In this document: piece after piece, positions 34,390-45,676 of the stretch
Position numbering within the stretch: position 1 is the first letter of the stretch
Layout: the number at the start of each line of letters is the position of its first letter
Assembly: GCA_963920635.1 (NCBI GenBank)
Contig: OY987299.1
Location: 123,629,373-123,693,372, forward strand
Length of the DNA: 64,000 bases
Source: Pseudeuparius sepicola
Lineage: Eukaryota; Arthropoda; Insecta; Coleoptera; Anthribidae
Direction: 5' to 3'
Program-made: the position numbers and the translations under genes
Notes under the pieces: model-generated
The model's database searches: none
Told to the model about the DNA's origin: nothing
The model's input: only the letters and a program-made list of their open reading frames with translations

Positions 34390-35548
34390 CTATACAGTGC
34401 GTTATTGTCTTACAGAAATTAATTTACAGTTAAAATACCTACATGTTAAATAATAACAACATAACATCTGTTCTGAATCTGCAAAATCAAATTTATAAGA
34501 ATTTCAACAAATGCCCCCATTTATTTTATTTTAATAGAATCCTGAATTTCCAATATAACGATATATTTGCGTGCAGCATTTTAGTGTTACCTATAGCGTA
34601 ACCACATTAATATTTGAATATGAATATTGCTGGAACTGAACACTGGGGAATTATAATTCCTGTTCGATTTTAAAACTGAAACATTATGTAGTTTCTGGAT
34701 ATGGGAGAAATATCTGACAATTTTCATAAAGTAGATAATAAATAATAGTCACTTAATTAATATCTACTGGGCATCTCTGCTGTACCTACTAACATAGACA
34801 AGGGATTATTATGCAAAAAAGTGTTTGTACCAGTGTTTTTATTTGATTCTGAATAGAACGAGAACCCTGTTTGGTACCGCCTTTCTAATTCTACACCTTT
34901 AGTGGTATCATATTTATGTAATTATGTAGATCTAGCAACTACCGTACTATCTCAAAGTGCCATAAATGTCAAGACGTCATATAAATACATCTGTGGTTAT
35001 GTAAAATTATTTATTTCTACATTTTACGATGGAAATGCAAATGTGTAGTTAAGAATTCTCATAAAATTGCCACTTATTGAATAATAATCAATTGATTGCT
35101 AATTTTCTCAGAAAATTATATTTTTAATATTATATCCATAGAAATATTTTATATTAACAGGATCATTACATAAGTATTAAGTAAGACATTGTATGACATT
35201 TGATTTTATCGTAAACATTGCATTTTAACAATATCTGGCGTAATTTTCAAGGTCTTCATTTGCGATGATTTTTTTCTTTAGGGAATTGATCCGTACGTTC
35301 TCTTTGTTAAATAACATTAATCGCAAAATATATTTTGAAAATTTACTGGGCCATTTTTTTGTGTACCTAGTCAATTTAATATTAAATATGTAATTCAGGC
35401 CCCATTTGATACGCCTACTTTTTAGTTAAATATTCTTCTCCTTTGTTGCCCGTGTCATATTATTTAACGAACTCGTGCATGATTTGCAATTAATTTCTGA
35501 AATCTGCGAAACAGGCAATAAAAAACTTGATACTGGGTTAAACAGACA
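34390..35548. other. No gene recognised
   Basis: 1.16 kb of AT-rich sequence without repeat ends or a frame over 60 codons. Confidence 0.4.
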
Positions 35549-35549
35549 A

Positions 35550-36158
35550 AAATAGTTATTTATGTACCAAGGCACTGAAGTTCAACTTTTTATGACTCAT
35601 GTGGAGTTTAGTTGCTGAGGCCTCTGGCCGAGGCAAATAAACCACATGAGTCAAAAAGAACTTCAGTGCCGAGGTACATATTATATTTTTCTTGAAATTG
35701 GAAAAAAAAAATGTTTTATTAGGCATGAAAATAATAATAAGGGATCACCCGTCCACGAACCGACTACACGCGGCGTTGCTTAACTTCGATCGCTCTACCT
35801 AGGACAAGTATAATGACGTACGGCACCTTCTGACAGAAAAACCAAAGTGCTGCTTCTTGTGCAGCCTACACAACAAATCTATTGATTTTCAAACTTACTA
35901 AAATATGTACACTGAAGGATTGCGCTTCCATAGGAAACAATTTCGCAATGTGTACGAAAAGTTAAATGAGCCTTTATCGGCCGGGTTTTGAATATTTGGT
36001 CACTTTTGACGAGCGATTTCTCCGCGTCTGACGTTTGATGTTTACATCTCGCCAAGGCCTACTTATTGAAAAAATCGTACAATAATGGGCTACATTATTG
36101 TACGATTTCTGTGCTTTTAATGACGATTTTGGGACATTTTAATGCCGATTTCAAGAAA
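35550..36158 (+). repeat. Hairpin-ended repeat family, copy D
   Basis: Full-length copy in the same orientation as C: AATAGTTATTTATGTACC at the left, palindrome to ~35690, middle with GGGATCACCCGTCCACGAAC, right hairpin near 36075-36110, end CCGATTTCAAGAAAA. Differs from C mainly by single bases. Confidence 0.9.
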
Positions 36159-36159
36159 A

Positions 36160-36460
36160 GGTATATTGATTGTTTTTTACTCATTAAGGTTCTGATCCCA
36201 GTCAATAGCAATATTTATAAGCTGTTTTTTATGCAGGGTGTCCCCAAATTGCAAAAGTACCTAATTTAAGTAGGTACCTAACATTTTTGTTTTTCAAAAA
36301 ATCAACAAAAATCTTATTGTAGGTTTAAGCACAGAGAATACCTACCAGAATACAGACAGTTCATCTTGTCACATATTTTATATGTCAAATGTAGCCCAAC
36401 GCTGTGGATCTTCTTGCTCAATTTTAAATTAATCTATATAAATAAAAAAGGCAGTCTACT
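36160..36460. other. No feature recognised
   Basis: AT-rich sequence between repeat copy D and the putative heat-shock-promoted unit. TGCAGGGTGTCCCCAAATTG at 36232 resembles the outer end of a TA-type element without a partner. Confidence 0.3.
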
Positions 36461-36674
36461 TCATTTATTAGAAACCCCTTGACCTTGACTACACCACTTT
36501 TTCCAGTAGTCCATACCTTTAGGTTTATCACCCTTCCTTTTTTTCCCCTCCATTTTTCGACAGTAATAATGATTCACATATCTATCCTTAACAAGGTCAT
36601 CGAATAACAGTGCACTAAAATTACTCACTTACACGGTACACTTAATTCTCTTCACTATTCGTTCACCACTTTTC

Positions 36675-36800
36675 ACTTTTATTCGCTTCGAGTTCGCATG
36701 GAACAATACTGCCGTAAGCGCGGTCACGCGCCGCGGCGCCGCTTATATAGCAGCCCAGTAGCCGTCCAGAAACTTCCACGAACTTCCACAAAGTTCCGCT
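36675..36800 (-). promoter_or_regulatory. Heat-shock-type promoter (HSE array + TATA), firing leftward
   Basis: On the minus strand GGAACTTTGTGGAAGTTCGT GGAAGTTTC contains GAA at 10-bp spacing three times and a TTC 5 bp after the last, the arrangement bound by heat-shock factor trimers (36768-36799). A TATATAAG box follows at 36742-36749, placing a start near 36712. The leader is A-rich (GAAGCGAATAAAAGTGAAAA), as in heat-shock messages. The first good ATG (AAAATGG at 36553) opens only 30 codons, MEGKKRKGDKPKGMDYWKKW and ten more, ending at 36461. No chaperone coding region follows. This may be a relict or captured promoter, or a heat-inducible non-coding or short-peptide transcript. Confidence 0.6.
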
Positions 36801-36931
36801 CATTTCGACCTAGGGGCGTGGCGAATAATCGAGAAACAACGCAAAGTGTCCCTACAATACAAAATAGTTCGGCTGCAACTGCGTCTGCCTCTCGTCAAAA
36901 GATGGCGCTAGGCGCTACTATTACTACATAA

Positions 36932-39067
36932 TATATTCAAACGTAATAATAATTTAACTCTTCACTCCTCGTATTTTTTCGGTATAATATTAGGTAATAT
37001 TTTGCTTATTTCGGGGGGGGGGGGGGGGGGTTTGAACCCCCGAAACCCCCCCTTGGCTACGCCCGTGTCAGTAGCTACTGCAATTAGCCATTTTGTGAGA
37101 TTATATATACATTATGAATATTATTTTCACAATAAAGTTACGATTATTATTTCGAGTAGGGCAAAAAGCATTCGCACTCCCTCTACGGAGAACATTCATT
37201 CATTCAGACCCCTGGCATCCCGAATACCATAAGGATCTAGCTTATTATTATTAGGAAACACAATGTATATTCGTAATCCCTCAAAAGCTATATGTATATT
37301 TAAACGAGCCTTCCTGTCATGAGTAATAAATGAAATGCAGTGCTTGATTTGCAATTAACTATATCCGGATATGTGAAGTTATATTTCGAAATAATAATGA
37401 AATTTACCTTGATTCATGGTCGCGTAACCTCTCTAAATGCTGCTTGGACGTTCAACCACAGATTACTTTTTAATCCGTAGTTTAACCACATATAGAGTAC
37501 GTTTAAAACAAAAAAAATAACGAATTCAAGCATCGTGTTTCTGTGCATAAGTTTATTCGAAAATACTGAAATGTGCGGTATGTTAATTGGTATTCAAAGT
37601 AAGAAGTCACTTGCGTAATACTGTCGCATTTGAAATAGAAACAGAGTAAAAGTGAAAGCATTTCATTAGATTGCGGTAATTGGAAATTAAAAATTAAATA
37701 TCAAATTGGGAAATCGAATTAATAATTAGTCAAAATTTTAGTCAAAATTGATTAAAAAATGAATTGCAAATCCGTTTTTACATAACTAACGCGAAGAATG
37801 AAATATGGTAGCTAACAAAAATAATCATCTATTAAACTAATGATATTTTTTGACAACAGTATTACAATATGAAATTTTGTGTATCCGGTGTTCTAAATCG
37901 TCCTAAATTCTCAGTACCTGCTCGAGAGGCCTACTGAGACACTGATCTACATTTCGTGACGAACGAGCAGAACGTAGGGATCATTTTTGTGAAAGTTCCT
38001 TGTTCCCGCGATAGCTTTACGAATTTCTGAAGTACCGAACCGTTAGAATTGATTTGGTTTTGTTATTTTGAAACATCAATACAAAGACGAAAGTTTAAAA
38101 TTTAAAAAATGCTGTACCTAGGCTCAGAATGTTATTTACTTTCAGTGGGATAAGAGACAATAATACCTAAACACGGCAATCTTTTAGATCTATGACACGA
38201 TCGTGCCCACAAAATTTTTTCTGGATCCTTTGTTCGAGTTTTAGTCACACGGGAGAATACACGAGAAGAAAATGACTCAACCAGATTCGAGATAAACTCT
38301 TTTTTCGTGCGGTCCGAGAGCCACCAACACAATAAACAAAAAAGACAAACGTGCTGTAGGTATACATCATGATCTAATGGGTGCAACGCACCAGCTCAAT
38401 GTCAGGTTTTTATACCAAACATAATACCTACACAATGAATACAATTAAAAGCAATATAAGTCATATTTATATATGAAATTGGTGATACAGGTCGAGTCAT
38501 TAAATAATAATCAGTAACAAGAGTTAGTGGCTACAATTTTTTGTACAACTTTTTTGAAATACATTTATTAATATCGCATGAAAAACTTGTTGATGATTAA
38601 AACAATATTAATAGCTACATGCTCCCAGTGTGAACAGTTATCTACGGTTTAATTTATATTTATCCATAAAAATGTACTGTTACCAACATGTGAATTTATA
38701 ATTTTTCCCCAGATATGGAACAGTTTTTACATAACCGGCGTTACAAAATGAAAATTATTAACACGAAGACTGTTTCAACCGCATTATGTGAGTCATCATC
38801 TTCCGGGTTGCGTTAACAAAAACCGGCCATGTGTGGCATTAACATTAATAATGAACATTGGTCGTTGAGCAAATAATACAGAAATTCGCGTACGTTACAT
38901 ACGACCGAAATGTGTGTTAATATAATAACACTGAAAACCAACAAAATCAAGAAATTCATAGCCACGATGATTTTTTTCCTGCAAAAGAGTTAAATAAAGG
39001 CAACATCACGCTATAGTACCCGAACCAATGCCTATAATTTATTTTTGATTACTTCGCCATTGTGACT
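36932..39067. other. 2.1 kb without a supported gene
   Basis: A run of 18 G at 37013-37030 precedes CCCCCCTTGGCTACGCCCGTG, which looks like the inverse of a transposon end (CACGGGCGTAGCC) without a detected partner. A minus-strand frame at 38132-38386 (84 codons) is preceded by a CTACAG-like acceptor, but its protein is not recognised. The rest is AT-rich. Confidence 0.35.
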
Positions 39068-39218
39068 TTTCCGATTAAAAAAAATAATATGTACCTCGGC
39101 ACTGAAGTTCTTTTATGACTCATGTGGTTTATTTGCCTCGACCAGAGGCCTCGGCAACTAAATTCCACATGAGTCATAAAAAGTTGAACTTCAATGCCTT
39201 GGTACATAAATAACTATT
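39068..39218 (-). repeat. Hairpin-ended repeat family, truncated copy E
   Basis: Only the 5' palindrome end is present, in reverse orientation: ATGTACCTCGGCACTGAAG ... CTTCAATGCCTTGGTACATA, ending ATAACTATT. It stops just past the palindrome (ATCGG remnant at 39072), so the middle and right hairpin are deleted. Confidence 0.85.
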
Positions 39219-39219
39219 C

Positions 39220-41080
39220 AATTTTCAACATAACGCCAAAAATTAACAAAAAAATCGCATTTACTGCAAAAAGGTAGCCGATTCGAAACAGGTATCCAAA
39301 TTTGTTGCCAAATAAATTGTGTATCTAAAAATTGACTGTATTTTTTTAATCGGACACCGAGTATTACATATATTTTTTTTATAAAATTATTATTTTTCCC
39401 GGTGACCTCTATCTCCGCCACTGGTCAACCGGTGAGCTTGATACTGGCAGATGTTTTGGCTCTTCGTGACAACATGTCTTGTACCAAATTTGGTTCAAAT
39501 ATCTTTTCTAGTTTGGGACATAAACAAAAATTGGTTTTTTCATGAAAATTTCAACACCCCGTATCTTGAAAATGGTTAACAACTGGATAACAACATACTG
39601 GGTTTTTCTTGTCGCAAATGACCTCCTCTGTCACCCAGAGCCGTTGGATCCATGACTTACGGGACACCCTGTATAATAGTGTTGCTAGATGTAAAAACTA
39701 ATTTTTTATGTTTCCCGTTTCAACTTTCTTGTCCTTTAGGTCCTTTCGCCCTTTTTGTCGGTTCATTATTGTGCCTGGAAGTCACTCAAAGTGGACCCAT
39801 AATTAATTAAAAGTTTTAATCGCAAAAGTTGTTATTATGCGGAAACCGTACCCAGTTTTCCCGAACTTCTACGAAGTTGTGATGTAAGTTTCCAAACTCT
39901 TGGGAGGCCGCTAGAAGGGAGCTTTTATTGTAAAACTATTAAGAAAAAAATCACGTTTGTAGATTTTGAATAGGTGCTCGATTTTTTGAGGAACTTGCCT
40001 CAGCTCGTAACATCTCCATAAAGAAAATTAGTGGTGTATAAAAGACTGACAACCTATTCGGGATTAAGTTCCAGAACGTCAAGATTTCAAACGAGATACA
40101 GGATGATTTTATTCAAGACAGGCGTATGATATCCGAGTTATCTCATTTAGTATGCATAGGCGATATGCATGGAGTGAAAAATAAATAAAATTGGACAGAT
40201 ATGTATCTGCATTTCATCTTGAAACATCAACATGCGGGTATAACAAAATTCGCTACACGATGTTCCGTTTTTTAACGATCAAAAACGCAACCGAAAGAGT
40301 TACATAATTATATTATTACCTTTATCACATTTAAATTGGACGACCTGTGTATATCTATTCCTGCACCGAGGCAAGAAGTGGAAATGGTCGCCATCAGAAA
40401 AATGACCATCCTGGCGGAAGGCCCATTTGCTCGGTGAAATAAATCACGGCTAAAGGGTTATAGAATCGACTTAGATAACTTCCTGAATAAATCACCTTCG
40501 CGACTGGCTACATAAGATAATGTTATTAATAAATCTTCCGTGGGCCCGAGATACCCACAGAGTAAAGAATTATCAGGGCACCTATACCTGGGGTATAGAG
40601 GTTAGGAAATATTAGACACGATCATTGGCGTGACTCTCTTAGATCAAAATGAGATTGCGGAAAAGTAATGGTTTACTACCAGTAGAAAATGGGAATAAAG
40701 GATCACTGGATTTAACTCTACACTTCTTGGAGGTAGGCACTTAAATTGAGTATTTTACAGTGCTATTAATACAGTTTGTACCAAATGGGAAAATTATTAT
40801 TAGATTTTTTGAAAATCTGATTTTGGGCTATGTTGGAGTCTGTTTTGGGTATACTATTGCGCCTAAAGTTCCTGGATTGAGAGAGTTAGGACAATAATGT
40901 AACTTTTTAACAGAAAAACTATTTTTTCAAAAGTCGCATCAATTTTGTAATAATTTGGAATAGATTCCATGGGCGTAACAAACTTCCGACCACAGGAATA
41001 TCCATATGTATTAAAGTTGGTCCGTGATACACGCGCCCCATCTCTGAGGTGAGGAATATACTCCTCCTAATCATTTAATA
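39220..41080. other. No gene; one solo transposon end
   Basis: GGGACACCCTGTATAATAG at 39661-39679 resembles the right end of a TA-type element; no partner was found. The remainder has no motif or repeat I can identify, up to the satellite at 41081. Confidence 0.4.
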
Positions 41081-43719
41081 GTATATTATACACTTAGGTT
41101 GAGAAGTGAGCCATTATACACCGACCTTTTTTATAGCCTGAGGCGCGTAGCGGCCTTCTCAACCGAAGTGTATATAGAATTTTTTTACTACTACTACTAA
41201 CATTGAAATATTGCCATATTTTAGTTTATTTTGGCCATTTCTTGCTTTTTTCAAATACTTCGAAATATCAAGTAGCCTGGAAGTTCAGTTGTCAAGCTGA
41301 TAAAATGACACTAATCTTTAAATGTCATATAGAAAATTTTTCATTATTTACCTAGGTATTTTTTTATTATCATTATTTATCTAGGGTGAGAAATATTACT
41401 TCTCATTAGAGGAATGAGGTAAATAAGGGTGATTTCACAGGTTAGTAGTAAAAAATAGTATATTATACACTTAGGTTGAGAAGTGAGCCATTATACACCG
41501 ACCTTTTTTATAGCCTGAGGCGCGTAGCGGCCTTCTCAACCGAAGTGTATATAGAATTTTTTTACTACTACTACTAACATTGAAATATTGCCATATTTTA
41601 GTTTATTTTAGCCATTTCTTGCTTTTTTCAAATACTTCGAAATATCAAGTAGCCTGGAAGTTCAGTTGTCAAGCTGATAAAATGACACTAATCTTTAAAT
41701 GTCATATAGAAAATTTTTCATTATTTACCTAGGTATTTTTTTATTATCATTATTTATCTAGGGTGAGAAATATTACTTCTCATTAGAGGAATGAGGTAAA
41801 TAAGAGTGATTTCACAGGTTAGTAGTAAAAAATAGTATATTATACACTTAGGTTGAGAAGTGAGCCATTATGCACCGACCTTTTTTATAGCCTGAGGCGC
41901 GTAGCGGCCTTCTCAACCGAAGTGTATATAGAATTTTTTTACTACTACTACTAACATTTAAATATTGCCATATTTTAGTTTATTTTAGCCATTTCTTGCT
42001 TTTTTCAAATACTTCGAAATATCAAGTAGCCTGGAAGTTCAGTTGTCAAGCTGATAAAATGACACTAATCTTTAAATGTCATATAGAAAATTTTTCATTA
42101 TTTACCTAGGTATTTTTTTATTATCATTATTTATCTAGGGTGAGAAATATTACTTCTCATTAGAGGAATGAGGTAAATAAGGGTGATTTCACAGGTTAGT
42201 AGTAAAAAATAGTATATTATACACTTAGGTTGAGAAGTGAGCCATTATACACCGACCTTTTTTATAGCCTGAGGCGCGTAGCGGCCTTCTCAACCGAAGT
42301 GTATATAGAATTTTTTTACTACTACTACTAACATTGAAATATTGCCATATTTTAGTTTATTTTAGCCATTTCTTGCTTTTTTCAAATACTTCGAAATATC
42401 AAGTAGCCTGGAAGTTCAGTTGTCAAGCTGATAAAATGACACTAATCTTTAAATGTCATATAGAAAATTTTTCATTATTTACCTAGGTATTTTTTTATTA
42501 TCATTATTTATCTAGGGTGAGAAATATTACTTCTCATTAGAGGAATGAGGTAAATAAGGGTGATTTCACAGGTTAGTAGTAAAAAATAGTATATTATACA
42601 CTTAGGTTGAGAAGTGAGCCATTATGCACCGACCTTTTTTATAGCCTGAGGCGCGTAGCGGCCTTCTCAACCGAAGTGTATATAGAATTTTTTTACTACT
42701 ACTACTAACATTTAAATATTGCCATATTTTAGTTTATTTTAGCCATTTCTTGCTTTTTTCAAATACTTCGAAATATCAAGTAGCCTGGAAGTTCAGTTGT
42801 CAAGCTGATAAAATGACACTAATCTTTAAATGTCATATAGAAAATTTTTCATTATTTACCTAGGTATTTTTTTATTATCATTATTTATCTAGGGTGAGAA
42901 ATATTACTTCTCATTAGAGGAATGAGGTAAATAAGGGTGATTTCACAGGTTAGTAGTAAAAAATAGTATATTATACACTTAGGTTGAGAAGTGAGCCATT
43001 ATACACCGACCTTTTTTATAGCCTGAGGCGCGTAGCGGCCTTCTCAACCGAAGTGTATATAGAATTTTTTTACTACTACTACTAACATTGAAATATTGCC
43101 ATATTTTAGTTTATTTTAGCCATTTCTTGCTTTTTTCAAATACTTCGAAATATCAAGTAGCCTGGAAGTTCAGTTGTCAAGCTGATAAAATGACACTAAT
43201 CTTTAAATGTCATATAGAAAATTTTTCATTATTTACCTAGGTATTTTTTTATTATCATTATTTATCTAGGGTGAGAAATATTACTTCTCATTAGAGGAAT
43301 GAGGTAAATAAGGGTGATTTCACAGGTTAGTAGTAAAAAATAGTATATTATACACTTAGGTTGAGAAGTGAGCCATTATACACCGACCTTTTTTATAGCC
43401 TGAGGCGCGTAGCGGCCTTCTCAACCGAAGTGTATATAGAATTTTTTTACTACTACTACTAACATTGAAATATTGCCATATTTTAGTTTATTTTAGCCAT
43501 TTCTTGCTTTTTTCAAATACTTCGAAATATCAAGTAGCCTGGAAGTTCAGTTGTCAAGCTGATAAAATGACACTAATCTTTAAATGTCATATAGAAAATT
43601 TTTCATTATTTACCTAGGTATTTTTTTATTATCATTATTTATCTAGGGTGAGAAATATTACTTCTCATTAGAGGAATGAGGTAAATAATGGTGATTTCTC
43701 AGGTTAGTAGTAAAAAAAT
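41081..43719 (+). repeat. 377-bp satellite, seven tandem copies
   Basis: Units begin at 41081, 41458, 41835, 42212, 42589, 42966 and 43343, an exact 377-bp period. Each starts with an 87-bp hairpin: TATACACTTAGGTTGAGAAG pairs with CTTCTCAACCGAAGTGTATA (one mismatch). The remaining ~275 bp are bounded by TTTTTTACTACTA ... TAGTAGTAAAAAA, also inverted. Units 3 and 5 share variants (ATGCACC, ACATTTAAAT) against ATACACC/ACATTGAAAT in the others, so variant units alternate. Unit 1 has a private TTTTGGCC. Copies are otherwise nearly identical. No coding potential. Confidence 0.97.
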
Positions 43720-43724
43720 ACTAT

Positions 43725-43852
43725 CATTACTATTGCTAAATCGTATGTGTTGGCAAAATCCACAGTTTAATTATGAAAAAGTAAAAAGTGTAATGGAGGT
43801 CACAATTAAACTGTAAGTTTTGCCAACAAATACGACTTAGTAATAAAATTGA
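43725..43852. repeat. Hairpin MITE beside the satellite
   Basis: ATTACTATTGCTAAATCGTA, TGTTGGCAAAA and CAGTTTAATTATG on the left pair with the right arm (CACAATTAAACTG, TTTTGCCAACA, TACGACTTAGTAAT). The spacer is ~30 bp. It directly follows the last satellite unit. Confidence 0.75.
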
Positions 43853-44060
43853 AGATTAAAATGCAAATTTGTTAAAATTAATGTATTAAATTTATATACT
43901 ATAATAATTATATTCTAGAACACATCCGAACAATGCCTTTTAACTTTTAATGTAGGTAACCTCTTCTCTAGCTTGTGTCCAGTTCCAATAATTTTATTAG
44001 CTATTGAAGATTGCATAGTCTGCATAAATTACTACTACTTTTTGGATACAATCCAAAATA

Positions 44061-44167
44061 CAGTCCGACATACGAGAGAAGTCCAATGAAAAACTCCCAT
44101 GCCCACATAACACACGGAGGGCGCTTAGACTGAGTTTTTCATTGGACTTCTCTCGTGTGTCGGACTG
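44061..44167. mobile_element. 107-bp TA-flanked hairpin MITE
   Basis: Inverted ends of ~36 bp: CAGTCCGACATACGAGAGAA GTCCAATGAAAAACTC and its near-perfect complement. TA is present at 44059-44060 and 44168-44169. The loop is ~35 bp. A miniature Tc1/mariner-type element by its target site. Confidence 0.85.
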
Positions 44168-44169
44168 TA

Positions 44170-45674
44170 CATAGTTTATTGGCGGTATTTGGAGTTCATT
44201 TTTAATCTAAAATACGAGACGAAATTCATCTTATTATATTATGCAGATACTTAATTGTCATTATCCTAGATGTCCTATATTCTCTAGTGTTTTCTGAAAT
44301 AATAATTTTTTTTTAAACTTAAACTATTCGATGTTGGTATTCATATTTACGCCTAACAAGTTTTCTTATAGAGGGCAACCAGACATCAGTTTCCTATTAA
44401 AAAAACACTCCGCCATTGAGTTCCCATAATTTTTCTTTAATCTGACATAAATCACCGCACATTTTCTTAATACCTTTTCCCATATTTCCAAGGCAAATCC
44501 AATTTTCCCAATTTTTAATTTTAAATGTCAAATTTGACAGGCAAAAATTTGATTTTTAAAAATCTAGTAATATATTTTTTTTTTCAATTTGGAGCAAACT
44601 TTATGAATAGCATTGTATATGTATATCTTATGTAGCTTTGTCTATGATACTAAATGATTACCTACGTAATAAGATCTAAATATTATACATTATTGGTGTT
44701 AAAAGAGATAAAATTACTTAACATTGACCTATTTAAAAAAGTTTTAATAGGGACCCGTTAAAAATAAAAAATAACATCTGGATTTATAGGCTGCAAAGGC
44801 AATTATTACTCCTAACAGGATGAAACAGCACATTTCCTATATCTTTGAATGAACTTTACTCGGTTTGCTTCTTGCAAAGCTCGTGAAAGGTGATAACTCG
44901 GAAAAAGGGAGCACTGTAGATAAACCCCCATCGAACGTCTACAAAGCCTCAAAGTGACTTTGAAGACTTTGATCTCGAACCTTCTTCGACCGCAGCTAGA
45001 AGGCAAAGCAGATTACTTCGGGTCTATTTGATATGCTTTGGCGGCGAGAGGATTTGAGACGACAATGGACCAAAGACGATGGAGGAAGATGGCTGAAAGC
45101 CCCAACCGAAATGTGTCTGTGATAGAATTGGTTTTGAGATTGTGTTAATGCGAGGCATAGACAAAGGCGTATTAAGGATTATTATTAAGCATAATGCGGT
45201 AGGAAGGAACAATACCGACTGTAGCGCTCTAGCGACTGTGGCGAATCATTCTTGTTAATATCTTGAGTACAGGTGTGTGGACAGTGGCGTGTAGAGCTTT
45301 CCACGATTTGCGAGGCCATGAACTTGTGCCTATTGAAGTTGAAAGTAAACAGTGATAGAGTGTATCAGTTTTGATGTATATTTGCACATTTTGTGCTAAG
45401 TTTTGTGTTTTGTCTGCTACTGCAGTATCCGTAAACAACGTGTGTCCGTTGTGGGAAACTAAGAACTCCCTATACCTACTCCTACGCGCCCACTAATTAG
45501 GTACTGTTTATTGACATTGAAAAATCAAAAAGGTAAAAAATTTACTTGACTACGTATACATTTTTTAAAATATCTGGGTAAAGGTACAAAAAGGGGTTTT
45601 AGTATAGTGTGTACGGATTTATACCATTGACCTTTCTGAAATAAATCAACTACCTGATAATACCCCATTGTATA
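44170..45674. other. No gene recognised
   Basis: 44800-45470 is less AT-rich, with several frames of 60-70 codons on the minus strand (e.g. 44812-45006, 45229-45438), but I could not match any to a known protein, including retrotransposon domains. It could be an eroded repeat. Confidence 0.3.
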
Positions 45675-45676
45675 TA

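Noticed and set aside
38132..38386. 84-codon minus-strand frame as a secreted peptide gene
   Set aside because: The acceptor-like CTACAG falls inside the frame and no family or signal-peptide pattern is convincing.
41081..43719. 377-bp array as a centromeric satellite
   Set aside because: Seven copies only, with transposon-like hairpins and no centromeric context; nothing supports a centromere role.
44812..45438. LINE reverse-transcriptase fragment
   Set aside because: Sequence looks coding-like in composition, but none of the reverse-transcriptase or endonuclease motifs could be read in any frame.
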